From Rhodovulum tesquicola (GTDB lineage Bacteria > Pseudomonadota > Alphaproteobacteria > Rhodobacterales > Rhodobacteraceae): a stretch of 64,000 nucleotides of DNA. How positions within the stretch are numbered: the stretch's first letter is position 1; each line of letters begins with the position of its first letter. The position numbers were made by a program, and so were the translations under genes. The notes beneath the pieces were generated by a model. The model ran no database searches. It had not been told where the DNA came from and worked only from the letters and a program-made list of their open reading frames with translations. Positions 25,280-34,193 of the stretch are shown in pieces. The stretch lies in NCBI RefSeq assembly GCF_024128855.1, contig NZ_JAMYDV010000001.1, forward strand, positions 290,972 to 354,971, read 5' to 3'.

Positions 25280-26056
25280 ATGCTCGTCGTCATATCGCCC
25301 GCGAAACGGCTGGACCCTGCGCCGGTCGGGGGCATCAACCCCACGGCGCCCGCCTTTCAGGAGGACGCGGTGCATCTGGCCGCTGTTGCATCTGCGCTGA
25401 GCCCGGCGGAGCTGACGAAACTGATGCATATCAGCGACAAGCTCGCGCGCCTGAACGCCGACCGTTTCCGCGATTTCGCCGCCGCGCCGCAGCCCGAGGC
25501 GGTCAAGCCCGCGATCCTGATGTTCGCGGGCGACACCTATGCCGGGTTCGAGGCCGCCTCGCTGGATGCGGACGATCTGCGCGTTGCCCAGGACCGGCTG
25601 CGCATCCTGTCGGGGCTTTACGGTCTTCTGCGCCCGCTTGACGCGATCCGGCCGCACCGGCTGGAAATGGGCAGCCGGCTCAGGACCGACAGGGGCGAAA
25701 CCCTCTATGCCTATTGGGGCGACCGGCTGGCCCGCGCCTTGAACGAGGCCGCGCAGGCGGCGGGCACCGACATTCTGGTGAACTGCGCCAGCCAGGAATA
25801 TTTCGGCGCGGTCGACATCGGGGCGCTGCGCCTGCGGGTCATCACGCCCGTCTTCCTCGAGGACCGGCCGGGCGGGCCGAAGATCGTCAGCTTCTTCGCC
25901 AAGAAGGCGCGCGGCGCGATGGCGCGCTTCGTGGTCGAGCGGCGGCTGACCGATCCCGAGGCGCTGCTGGAGTTCGACACGGGCGGCTATCGCCACATCC
26001 CCGATCTGTCCGAACCGGACCGCCCCGTCTTCCTGCGCGGCGAGGTCGACGCCTGA
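25280..26056 (+). CDS. yaaA: Peroxide stress protein YaaA (DUF328)
   Basis: Cytoplasmic DNA-binding protein that in E. coli lowers free iron during hydrogen peroxide stress. 258 residues with the family signatures MLVVISPAKRLD, FAGDTYAGF, LSGLYGLLRPLD, YRLEMGSR-like HRLEMGSRL, NCASQEYFGAV and FFAKKARGAMARFV. Downstream of recQ on the same strand with a 58-base gap. Confidence 0.93.
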   Translation: MLVVISPAKRLDPAPVGGINPTAPAFQEDAVHLAAVASALSPAELTKLMHISDKLARLNADRFRDFAAAPQPEAVKPAILMFAGDTYAGFEAASLDADDLRVAQDRLRILSGLYGLLRPLDAIRPHRLEMGSRLRTDRGETLYAYWGDRLARALNEAAQAAGTDILVNCASQEYFGAVDIGALRLRVITPVFLEDRPGGPKIVSFFAKKARGAMARFVVERRLTDPEALLEFDTGGYRHIPDLSEPDRPVFLRGEVDA

Positions 26057-26084
26057 CCCGCGCGCAAGGCGTCGCCCGTGCCCG

Positions 26085-26249
26085 TCAGCCCCGCGGCTTG
26101 CCGCTCGAGGCGATGAAATCCCAGGCCACCAGCGCCACGGTCACGCCGATGACCAGCCACAGGTCGAGCCGGGGCACGCCCATCGCGAGGATCCCCAGGA
26201 AACCCGCGAAGACGGCGAAGGCGAAAATCGCAAGCAGGCGGTCGATCAT
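26085..26249 (-). CDS. Small two-helix membrane protein (54 residues)
   Basis: A complete short gene reading MIDRLLAIFAFAVFAGFLG and on to a second hydrophobic helix (LWLVIGVTVALVAWDF), ending SSGKPRG. AAAGGA lies eight bases before the ATG. It follows the amidase gene by 22 bases on the same strand and may be the last gene of that TRAP-amidase unit. No family recognised; the helix-turn-helix layout with a basic tail suggests an inner-membrane protein of accessory type. Confidence 0.65.
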   Translation of the reverse strand: MIDRLLAIFAFAVFAGFLGILAMGVPRLDLWLVIGVTVALVAWDFIASSGKPRG

Positions 26250-26271
26250 GGCCGGTCCTTTCCGTCGTCAG

Positions 26272-27627
26272 TTATGCATCGGCCCAGTCGCAGAGCCATT
26301 GCGCGGTCCGTAACAGCCGCGCGTCATTGCCGATCTGTCCGACAAGCTGCACGCCCATCGGCAACCCGTTTCCGGCGGTCATCAGCGGCACCGTGACCGC
26401 GGGCGTGCCGCATAGCGTCCAGAGCCCGTTGAAGATCGCGCTGCCGGTCGAGCCCAGCCCCTCGGGCGCGGGGCCAAGGGCGGCGGGGCAGAGGATCGCG
26501 TCGCAGCGCTCGAAGATCTCGGCCAGCGCGGCATTCAGCACCGGTTTCCAGTCGAGCGCGGCCAGGTAGTCGCGCGCGGAAATGGCGTTGCCCTCGTCCA
26601 GCGCGGCGCGGGTTTCCTCGGCCAGCAGGTCGGGGTCGCGGCCGTAGCGATGATAGTAGCGCGCCATCTCGGCGAAATTGATGCGCCGCCGCTCGGGCTC
26701 GGCACCCGCAAAGGCGGGCGGCAGATCGACCTCGAAGACCTGATCGCCAAGCGCCTCGACCAGTTCGGCAAGACCCGCCTGCATCTCGGGATGGGCGTCG
26801 TCCCAGCCGGGCGGGCGGACGAAGGCGAAGACCGGCCTGACCGGCGGGGCGGCGCGCGCGACCTCGAACAGGCGGGGATGGGGGGCGGGCGCGGTGGCCG
26901 GGTCGGCGGCGTCATGGCCGAACAGCGCCTCGGCCAGCAGCGCGGCGCCCAGCGGGTCGTCGGCAAAGACGCCCAGCGTATCCAGGCTGGGCGATTGCAT
27001 CAGCACGCCGCGCCGCGGGATCGCGCCGAAGCTGGGCTTGAACCCCGTCACCCCGCAGAAGGACGCGGGCCGGATCACCGAGCCGCCGGTCTGCGTGCCC
27101 ACCGCCAGCGGCACCATGCCCGCCGCCACCGCCGCGGCCGAGCCCGAGGAGGACCCGCCGGGCGTGTGCCCCGGGTTGTGCGGATTGCGCGTCTTGCCCG
27201 GATGCAGGAAGGCCAGTTCGGTCGTCACCGTCTTGCCCATCACGATGGCACCCGCCGCGCGCAGCCGTTCCACCAGAAAGGCATCGCGCTGCGGCACCCG
27301 GCCCCGGTCCAGCGCGGCGCCGTTCTCGGTGGGGATCTTGGCGGTGTCGATGACATCCTTCAGCCCCACCGGCAGCCCGTGCAGCGGCCCGATGGCGCGG
27401 CCGGTTTCGCGGTGGCGGTCCAGCGCCTCGGCCTGCGCCATCGCGTGATCGCCGTCGAGCCAGGCCCAGGCCTGCACCTCGGGTTCGGCCGCGGCGATGC
27501 GGGCAAGGCTGGCCTCGACCAGATCGGCGGCGCGGAACTCGCCCGCGGCCAGCCTGTCGCGGATCGCGACCGCGCCCAGCGACAGGGCCGCCGCGGCCGA
27601 CCGTGCGCGCGGGTTCGCCTTATCCAT
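26272..27627 (-). CDS. Amidase-signature hydrolase
   Basis: Hydrolyses an amide bond; substrate open. 451 residues with the full Ser-cisSer-Lys triad: Lys90 (GLKDVIDT), Ser159 (PGGSSSGS) and Ser183 (TQTGGSVIRP), spaced 69 and 24 as in malonamidase E2. The gene overlaps the stop of the TRAP large permease by eight bases, so it is translationally coupled with the transporter. The simplest reading is that the imported compound, or a product of it, is an amide. GatA is an unlikely alternative, since GatA is longer and stands with gatB/gatC. Confidence 0.9.
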   Translation of the reverse strand: MDKANPRARSAAAALSLGAVAIRDRLAAGEFRAADLVEASLARIAAAEPEVQAWAWLDGDHAMAQAEALDRHRETGRAIGPLHGLPVGLKDVIDTAKIPTENGAALDRGRVPQRDAFLVERLRAAGAIVMGKTVTTELAFLHPGKTRNPHNPGHTPGGSSSGSAAAVAAGMVPLAVGTQTGGSVIRPASFCGVTGFKPSFGAIPRRGVLMQSPSLDTLGVFADDPLGAALLAEALFGHDAADPATAPAPHPRLFEVARAAPPVRPVFAFVRPPGWDDAHPEMQAGLAELVEALGDQVFEVDLPPAFAGAEPERRRINFAEMARYYHRYGRDPDLLAEETRAALDEGNAISARDYLAALDWKPVLNAALAEIFERCDAILCPAALGPAPEGLGSTGSAIFNGLWTLCGTPAVTVPLMTAGNGLPMGVQLVGQIGNDARLLRTAQWLCDWADA

Positions 27628-29035
27628 AGAACAGCCTCGGCAGGTAGTAGACGATATCGGGATAGATATACATCAGCGCCATCGCCAGGATCACGCAGAA
27701 CAGGAACGGCATCACCCCGCGGAAGATCGCCGTCAGCTGCACCGATGGCGGCGCGATGCCCTTCAGGTAATAGGCCGACATCGCCATCGGTGGTGTCAGG
27801 AAGCTGGTCTGAAGGTTCAGCGCCACCAGCACGCCGAAGAACAGCGGGTCGATCTCGAAGAACTTCAACAGCGGCAGGAAGATCGGCACGAAGATGATGA
27901 TGATCTCGGACCATTCCAGCGGCCAGCCCAGCAGGAAGATGATGAGCTGCGCAAGGATCAGGAATTGCAGCGGCGTCAGGTTCATGCCCTGCACGAATTC
28001 CGAGATCAGATGCTCGCCCCCCAGATAGGAGAACACCGCCGAGAAGGTGTAGGACCCGACGAACAGCCAGCACACCATCGCCGTCGTGCGCACCGTCAGA
28101 TAGACGCTTTCGCGCAGCCGCTTGAAGCTCATCGCCCGGTAGATCACCGCCAGCAGCATGCCCCCCAGCGCGCCGATCGCGGCCGCCTCGGTCGGGGTGG
28201 CCAGACCGAACAGGATCGAGCCCAGAACCGACGCGATCAGGAAGGCCAGCGGCAGGAACGAGGTGACGATCATCACCGCCAGCTTGCCGAAGGGCACCCT
28301 CGGCACCTCCTCCTCGGTGGGCCGCGGCGCGACCGACGGTTGCAGGATCGCCCGGCCCATGACGTAGATCAGGTAAAGCCCGACCAGCGTCAGTCCCGGC
28401 AACAGCGCCGCGGCATAAAGCCGGACGATGGACACGCCCGAGGCCGCGGCATAGACGATCAGCATGATCGAGGGCGGGATCAGGATGCCCAGCGTGCCGC
28501 CCGCGCAGATGATGCCGCTGGCAAAGGACGGGCTGTAGCGCGCCTTGAGCATGGCGGGCAGCGCCAGCAGGCCCATCAGCGTCACCACCGCGCCGACGAT
28601 GCCGGTCGCCGTGGCGAACAGCGCGCAGGTGATCAGCGCCGCAACCCCCATCGAGCCGGGCACGTTGCGCGCGGCGATGTTCAGCGTGCCGAACAGCCGG
28701 TCCACGATATTCGCGCGCTCGACGATATAGCCCATGAACAGGAACAGCGGCACCGCGGTCAGCACCTCGTTCGACATCACCGTATAGGTCTGGTTCACGA
28801 ACAGGTCGAAGATGCGGTTGTTGAACACCCCCTCGATCCAGGTGGTCCACCGCTCCCACATGTCGGCGTCCTCGCCGAGGCGGTTGAAGCTTCGCCACAT
28901 CCGGCCCGCGTCGAAATAGGCGTAATAGCCAAAGCCGATGCCCATCGCCATCAGCGTGAAGGCGATCGGAAAGCCCAGGAAGACGAAGACGATGAACAGC
29001 CCCAGCATCATCAGGGCGATTTGGGGGTCCGTCAT
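27620..29035 (-). CDS. TRAP transporter large permease (TakM/DctM type)
   Basis: The ion-coupled translocation subunit of a TRAP importer. 471 residues, about 12 helices, somewhat longer than standard DctM, as in the TakM or mannitol/chloroaromatic-compound subfamily. Family stretches: GFPIAFTLMAMG, FMGYIVERANIVDRLF, GTLGILIPPSIMLIVYA and TPPMAMSAYYLKG. Start MTDPQIALMMLG overlaps the small-permease stop as ATGA. It is followed by the overlapping amidase gene. Confidence 0.92.
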   Translation of the reverse strand: MTDPQIALMMLGLFIVFVFLGFPIAFTLMAMGIGFGYYAYFDAGRMWRSFNRLGEDADMWERWTTWIEGVFNNRIFDLFVNQTYTVMSNEVLTAVPLFLFMGYIVERANIVDRLFGTLNIAARNVPGSMGVAALITCALFATATGIVGAVVTLMGLLALPAMLKARYSPSFASGIICAGGTLGILIPPSIMLIVYAAASGVSIVRLYAAALLPGLTLVGLYLIYVMGRAILQPSVAPRPTEEEVPRVPFGKLAVMIVTSFLPLAFLIASVLGSILFGLATPTEAAAIGALGGMLLAVIYRAMSFKRLRESVYLTVRTTAMVCWLFVGSYTFSAVFSYLGGEHLISEFVQGMNLTPLQFLILAQLIIFLLGWPLEWSEIIIIFVPIFLPLLKFFEIDPLFFGVLVALNLQTSFLTPPMAMSAYYLKGIAPPSVQLTAIFRGVMPFLFCVILAMALMYIYPDIVYYLPRLFYG

Positions 29036-29622
29036 ATGTGATGATCCCTCTCGGCCTTGTCGGCCTCTCGTATCAGGATGTCCTCGGTCTCGAACACGTC
29101 CTCTTCGGCCAGAAGCCATTCATTGGTGCGGATCGCCAGGATGCAGCGGCAGACCTGCGCGATGCCCTGCACGAACAGCAACAGCCCCGCCGCCACCAGC
29201 ACCGATTTGAACTGGTAGATCGGAATGCCCGCCGGGCTGTTGATCGAAACCTCGGTATAGCTCCAGGAGCGCGAGGCATATTTCCAGCCCGCGAAGATCA
29301 GCGCCAGGATGCCGGGGAAGAAGAACAGGATATACAGCACCAGATCGACCTTGGCCTGGGTTCTGGGCTGCCACAGCCGATACAGGAAGTCGCCCCGCAC
29401 ATGCCCGCCCCGCGACAGCGTGTAGGCGCCGCCCATCATGAACAGCGTGCCATACATGATGAAGGACACGTCCAGTGCCCAGGGCGTCGGGTTGTTCATG
29501 ACGTAGCGCACGAAGACCTCGTAGCCCGTGCCCACGGCCATCAGGATGATCAGCCAGGCGAATGCCCTGCCGAACCAGGCCGACAGGTTGTCGGCGAAAC
29601 GGATGAATCCGACCACGACCAT
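29032..29622 (-). CDS. TRAP transporter small permease (TakQ/DctQ type)
   Basis: Four-helix partner of the large permease. 196 residues, with GYEVFVRYVMNNPTPWALDVSF and YTLSRGGHVRGDFLY in the usual places, and a charged C-terminal tail (EEDVFETEDILIREADKAER) that is longer than in most small permeases. Translationally coupled to the large permease through ATGA; 67 bases after the binding-protein gene. Confidence 0.9.
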   Translation of the reverse strand: MVVVGFIRFADNLSAWFGRAFAWLIILMAVGTGYEVFVRYVMNNPTPWALDVSFIMYGTLFMMGGAYTLSRGGHVRGDFLYRLWQPRTQAKVDLVLYILFFFPGILALIFAGWKYASRSWSYTEVSINSPAGIPIYQFKSVLVAAGLLLFVQGIAQVCRCILAIRTNEWLLAEEDVFETEDILIREADKAERDHHI

Positions 29623-29689
29623 TCCCCCTTGTCGCGCGACGAACCCCGGCGGCTGCGGCCGCCGGGGTCTTTCAGCTCTTGCCGATGGG

Positions 29690-30820
29690 TCAGAGGTTCA
29701 GGCGGCCCGGGAAGAAATGCTCGTAGGCGAGCGTCAGGTCCGGGGAAGCCATCAGTTCGAAATAGGCGACCTTTTCCACCCATGCGCGCTGGCTGTCCAT
29801 GATCCGCTTGTTCAGGTCGTCCTTTTCCAGATCGGCGATGATCTGGTCCCAGGCTTCCAGCTGGGCCGCCAGGATTTCCTTCGAGGTGCGGTGCACGGTG
29901 ACGCCGAACTCCTCGCGGATGCGCTCCAGGTCGTTGGAATATTCGCGCAGCGACAGCGCGGTGTTCGAGGTGGAGGCCGCCTCGACCCCGTATTTCAGGA
30001 TCGCCTGCAGATCCTCGTCCAGATCGTCGAAGAAATCCTTGTTGAACACGAACTCGAAGGATTCGGACGCCTGGTGATAGGACGACAGGTAGTAGTTCTT
30101 GGCCACGTCCGGCGCGCCGAAGCGCAAGTCCGAGGACGGGTTGTTGAACTCGAAGGCGTCGATCACGCCGCGTTCCATCGCCGGGACGATCTCGCCGCCC
30201 GGAAGCTGCGCAACGCTCATCCCCATGGCCTGCAGCAGGTCGGCCGCCAGCCCCACGGTGCGATACTTGAAGCCCTGAAGGTCGGCCGGGGCGTTCACCT
30301 CGCCCTTGAACCAGCCAAAGGGCTGGGCGGGCATCGGGAAGCCCATGAAGCCATAGACGTTCAGCCGCAGCACGTCCTGCGTCAGTTCGCGGTAAAGTTC
30401 CGCGCCGCCACCCTGGTAGAACCAGCCCAGCATCGTGTTGGCATTGCCGCCAAAGACCGGGCCGGTGCCGAAGAACGACGCCGCCTTGTGCTTGCCATAC
30501 CAGTAGACGGGCACCGTATGCGTGGCGTCGATCACGCCGTCATGCACCGCATCCATCACCTGGAACGCGCCGACGACCGCACCCGCGGGCAGCAGGTCGA
30601 CCCGCAGGCGGCCGCCCGACATTTCCTCGACCCGGGTGACGTATTGCCTGGCGAAATCCATCCAGATGTCCGAGGCGGGCCAGGATGTCTGCATCTTGAC
30701 CACCAGTGGCGACTGGGCCAGCACGGCGGGTGCTGCCAGCGCGGTTCCGGCGGCGGCCCCGCCCATCAGCGCCGATTTCTTCAGGAACGAGCGGCGGTCG
30801 AGCGATTTCTGTTCGGACAT
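29690..30820 (-). CDS. TRAP substrate-binding protein (TakP-like), Tat-exported
   Basis: Periplasmic solute-binding protein. 376 residues. The N-terminus has a twin-arginine signal (DRRSFLKKS, then a short hydrophobic stretch ending APAVLAQ). The core resembles TakP, the 2-oxoacid-binding protein of Rhodobacter, with THTVPVYWYGKH, MGFPMPAQPFGWF and the GFKYRTVG segment whose arginine would bind a carboxylate. The start MSEQKSLDRRS has GGAGG upstream. First gene of a TRAP-amidase unit. A 2-oxoacid or related carboxylate is the likely class of substrate, an inference from similarity only. Confidence 0.9.
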   Translation of the reverse strand: MSEQKSLDRRSFLKKSALMGGAAAGTALAAPAVLAQSPLVVKMQTSWPASDIWMDFARQYVTRVEEMSGGRLRVDLLPAGAVVGAFQVMDAVHDGVIDATHTVPVYWYGKHKAASFFGTGPVFGGNANTMLGWFYQGGGAELYRELTQDVLRLNVYGFMGFPMPAQPFGWFKGEVNAPADLQGFKYRTVGLAADLLQAMGMSVAQLPGGEIVPAMERGVIDAFEFNNPSSDLRFGAPDVAKNYYLSSYHQASESFEFVFNKDFFDDLDEDLQAILKYGVEAASTSNTALSLREYSNDLERIREEFGVTVHRTSKEILAAQLEAWDQIIADLEKDDLNKRIMDSQRAWVEKVAYFELMASPDLTLAYEHFFPGRLNL

Positions 30821-30893
30821 GTCTTTCCTCCCAAGCCCCTTCAGGGGCGTTAATTGTTCCCGCGGATGCGGGAAATTCGGCAAGTGGCCCAGA

Positions 30894-30921
30894 TCTATAG
30901 CAGCCGTATTGCAGAGAGCAA
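30894..30921 (-). promoter_or_regulatory. Candidate promoter of the TakPQM-amidase unit
   Basis: On the minus strand TTGCTC, 16 bases, TATAGA, in an AT-richer patch about 75 bases before the binding-protein gene. The 5' leader that follows holds a GCCCC-TGAA-GGGGC hairpin at 30835-30848, right against the Shine-Dalgarno. Confidence 0.6.
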
Positions 30922-30954
30922 CCTATCCAAGCCGCTAGGGTTGGCAACCCGCGA

Positions 30955-32190
30955 TCAGCGCAGCCGCCGCAACAACTCTGCCGAGGGCTGTCCGGTGACC
31001 GGCAGGCCCGCCCGTTGCTGATAGCCGCGGATCGCGGCTTCGGTGCGGGCGCCGATCACCCCGTCGGCGCCGCCGGTGTCAAGACCCGCCGCGGTCAGGC
31101 GGCGCTGCAACTCCTTGCGGTCGTCCAGCGTCAGGCCAGTGGCATCCGGCGGAAAGCGTCCCCGGATCGGCGGCCGCCCCAGCAGCCGGTCGGACAGGTG
31201 GCCCACCCCGATCGCGTAGTTCTGGGCGTTGTTGTAGCGCAGGATCACGTCGAAGTTGCGGAACAGCGCAAAGGCCGGGCCGCCCGGCCCCGCGGGCACC
31301 AGAATCGCCGTCGGCCCATGATCGGGCAGGGGGCGGCCGTTCATGTCCCGCACCCCCATCGCCGACCAGGCGCCCGCCTCGCGCCGGTTGCCCCGCCCCG
31401 CGCGCGCGGCGTCGAAACCGGGCGGCAGTTGCACCTCCATCCCCCAGGGCCGCCCCGCCTGCCAGCCCGACCGGCCCAGATAGGCCGCCGCCGAGGCCAG
31501 CGCGTCGGCGGGATCGTCCGACCAGATATCGGCCCGCCCGTCGCCGTCGAAATCCACCGCATAGGCCAGATACGAGGTCGGGATGAACTGGGTATGCCCC
31601 ATCGCGCCCGCCCAGCTTCCGGTCATCCGTTCCGGGGTCACGTCGCCGCGTTGAAGGATCCGCAGCGCCGCGATCAGTTGCTGCTCGAAGAACGCCCCGC
31701 GCCGCCCGTCGAAGGCCAGCGTCGAGGTCGAGGCGACGACCGGGATATCCCCCCGCCTCTCGCCATACATGCTTTCCAGCCCCCAGATCGCGGTCACCAC
31801 TTCGGGCGGCACGCCATGGCGCGCCTCGATGGCCCGCAGCACCGCCTGCCGCCGCGCAAGCTGGGCCCGGCCCTTGGCGATCCGCTCGTCCGAGGCGGCG
31901 ATCGCCAGGTAGTCCTCCAGCGTGCGGGTGAACTCGGTCTGGCTGCGGTCGCGCTCGACCACATCGGGCAGGAACCCCGCGGTCCTCAGCGCGCGGTCCA
32001 GCGTGGCGGGCGCAATGCCCTGCATCGCGGCGCGCTGGCGGAACCCGGCCAGCCAGGCGTCATAGGCCGGATTCGCCACCGGCCGCGCCGTCGCGCGGCT
32101 GGCGGGCGGCGGGCTGCCGACCCCGCCCGAACAGGCCGCCAGCGCCGAGATCCCAAGCCATGCCGTCAGACTGCGTCGCGTGATCCTCAT
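30955..32190 (-). CDS. Lytic murein transglycosylase, MltB family lipoprotein
   Basis: Cleaves peptidoglycan glycan strands with formation of anhydro-muropeptides. 411 residues. A lipobox (LAAC, Cys20) marks a lipoprotein; the catalytic glutamate is Glu139 in IWGLESMYGE; SWAGAMGHTQFIPTSYL and DFDGDGRADIW are MltB signatures. A peptidoglycan-binding domain closes the protein (LQRRLTAAG, then GVIGARTEAAIRGYQ). Divergent from the DctB gene across 152 bases, in which I see no clear promoter. Confidence 0.93.
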   Translation of the reverse strand: MRITRRSLTAWLGISALAACSGGVGSPPPASRATARPVANPAYDAWLAGFRQRAAMQGIAPATLDRALRTAGFLPDVVERDRSQTEFTRTLEDYLAIAASDERIAKGRAQLARRQAVLRAIEARHGVPPEVVTAIWGLESMYGERRGDIPVVASTSTLAFDGRRGAFFEQQLIAALRILQRGDVTPERMTGSWAGAMGHTQFIPTSYLAYAVDFDGDGRADIWSDDPADALASAAAYLGRSGWQAGRPWGMEVQLPPGFDAARAGRGNRREAGAWSAMGVRDMNGRPLPDHGPTAILVPAGPGGPAFALFRNFDVILRYNNAQNYAIGVGHLSDRLLGRPPIRGRFPPDATGLTLDDRKELQRRLTAAGLDTGGADGVIGARTEAAIRGYQQRAGLPVTGQPSAELLRRLR

Positions 32191-32342
32191 CGGTTCCTCC
32201 CTTGCCGGCCCGTGACCTGCATAAGCGATCCGCCCCGCCCCGGCAAAGCCCGACCGCCGCCCCGGCGGGCGGGTTTGCCCGCGTCAGTCCGGCATGCTAG
32301 CGTCGCGCGGTCTTGGACAGCGAGAAAGGGACCGGGACCGAC

Positions 32343-34193
32343 ATGCCCGAACGGATCGCCGCAGCGACGGCCCGCGGCAGGCACGCCGCGCAGGGGGCGC
32401 TTGCGCTTTTCGGGCTGCTGGTCGTGCTGCTGGCCGGGGTCTTCGTGCATGCCCAGGCCCAGCGCGTCTTTCTGGACGATACCGCGCGGCGGGGCGACAC
32501 CACGCTGCGGCTGGCGGTCTCGACGCTCACCGCGCAGCTCGACCGGTTCCAGCGGCTGCCCCGGCTGGTCGCCGAACAGCCGGTGATCCGGGCGCTGGCC
32601 GCCCATCCCCATGATCCCGCCCGCATCGCCGCCGCGAACCTGACGCTGCGCCATATCGCGGTGACGCTGGGCGCGTCGGACATCTATTTCATGGACCCGG
32701 GCGGGATCACCCGCGCGGCGTCGAATTTCGACCAGCCGACCTCCTTCATCGGCGGCAATTTCGCCTTCCGCCCCTATTTCACGCAGGCGCTGGCGGGCGG
32801 CGAGGGGCGGTTCTTCGCGCTGGGCACGACCTCGGGCAAGCGCGGCTATTATTTCGGCGCACCGGTGCGGGTGGATGACCGGATCGCGGGGGTGATGGTC
32901 GTCAAGATCGACCTCGACGCGATCGAGGACACCTGGCGCGGCGGCGATGACGAGGTGTTGGTCACCGATCCCGAGAACATCATCTTCCTGTCCTCGCGGC
33001 CCGACTGGCTGTTCCGCCCCTATGTCCGGCCGGATGCCGATGCGGCGGCCCGCACCCGGGCGACCCGGCGCTATGCCGACCTCGCGATCACGGGCGCGCC
33101 GCTGCTCACCGGCCTGCCGGGCCCGGACGGGCTGGCCCGGCCCGGGACGGGCGGCGCGATGCTGGCGCTGTCCGAACGGATGGAGACGGCGGGCTGGAAG
33201 GTGACCGTCCTTCTGGACACCGCTCTGGCCAGGCGCCAGGCCATCGTCTTCACGCTGGCGGTCATGCTGGCGCTGGGGCTTCTGATGGCGCTTGCCGCCG
33301 CGCTCTGGCAGCGGCGGGCGCGGCTGCGCGACCGCCTCGCCATGCAGGCCGCCGCCCGGGCCGAGCTCGAGCGCCGCGTGGCCGCGCGCACCGCCGAACT
33401 GGCCGCCCTGAACGCCCGGCTGGGCGCCGAGGTGGCCGAACGCGCCGCCGCCGAGGCCAACCTGCGCCAGGCCCAGGCCGACCTGATCCAGGCGGCCAAG
33501 CTGGCGGCGCTGGGCCAGATGTCGGCGGCGCTCAGCCACGAGTTCAACCAGCCGCTGGCCGCCGTGCGCAACTATGCCGAGACCCTGCCGACGCTGGTGG
33601 AGCGCGGCCGCACCGACGAGGCGCGGCGCAATGCCGGGCGCATCCTCGCCCTGGTCGACCGGATGGCGGCGCTGGGCCGCGACCTGCGCAACTTCGCCCG
33701 CACGCCCGAACGCGGCGTGGGCCGGGCCTCGCTGCCCGAGGTGATCCGCGCGGCCTCCGAGATCGCGGGCCCGCGCCTGCGCGCGGCGGGCGCGGATCTG
33801 GCCGTGACGCTTGCCCCCGACCTGCCCGCGGTGGCCGGCGGCCCGCTCCGGCTGGAACAGGTGCTGGTCAATGTCATCACCAATGCCGCGGATGCGGTCG
33901 ACGGGCGGGCCGACCGCCGCATCCTGCTGACCGCCGAACCGACGGCAACGGGCGCCCGCATCCGGGTCCGCGATTTCGGCCCCGGCGTGCCGGACGCGCT
34001 GCGCGAACGCATCTTCGATCCGTTCTTCACTACCAAGGGCGTCGGTCGCGGGCTGGGGCTGGGCTTGTCGATTTCCTACAACATCGTCCAGGATTTCGGC
34101 GGCGAACTGACGCTGGTCGATCCCGAGGGCGGCGGCGCCGAGTTCCGGATCGACCTGCGGCGCGCCGCGGACGAAGGGATACAGGCGGCGTGA
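32343..34193 (+). CDS. dctB: DctB-type sensor histidine kinase
   Basis: Membrane kinase that senses an outside organic acid and phosphorylates the DctD-type regulator. 616 residues from the ATG for MPERIAAAT: helix near 20-40, a periplasmic double-Cache sensor (FRPYFTQALAGGEGRFFALG, then GYYFGAPVRVD), a second helix near 300-320, a coiled coil, then HisKA with His399 (ALSHEFNQPLAAVRNYAE) and HATPase with N, G1 and G2 boxes (NVITNAADAVDG, DFGPGVP, GLGLGLSISYNIV). Its stop overlaps the GTG start of dctD. Confidence 0.92.
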   Translation: MPERIAAATARGRHAAQGALALFGLLVVLLAGVFVHAQAQRVFLDDTARRGDTTLRLAVSTLTAQLDRFQRLPRLVAEQPVIRALAAHPHDPARIAAANLTLRHIAVTLGASDIYFMDPGGITRAASNFDQPTSFIGGNFAFRPYFTQALAGGEGRFFALGTTSGKRGYYFGAPVRVDDRIAGVMVVKIDLDAIEDTWRGGDDEVLVTDPENIIFLSSRPDWLFRPYVRPDADAAARTRATRRYADLAITGAPLLTGLPGPDGLARPGTGGAMLALSERMETAGWKVTVLLDTALARRQAIVFTLAVMLALGLLMALAAALWQRRARLRDRLAMQAAARAELERRVAARTAELAALNARLGAEVAERAAAEANLRQAQADLIQAAKLAALGQMSAALSHEFNQPLAAVRNYAETLPTLVERGRTDEARRNAGRILALVDRMAALGRDLRNFARTPERGVGRASLPEVIRAASEIAGPRLRAAGADLAVTLAPDLPAVAGGPLRLEQVLVNVITNAADAVDGRADRRILLTAEPTATGARIRVRDFGPGVPDALRERIFDPFFTTKGVGRGLGLGLSISYNIVQDFGGELTLVDPEGGGAEFRIDLRRAADEGIQAA

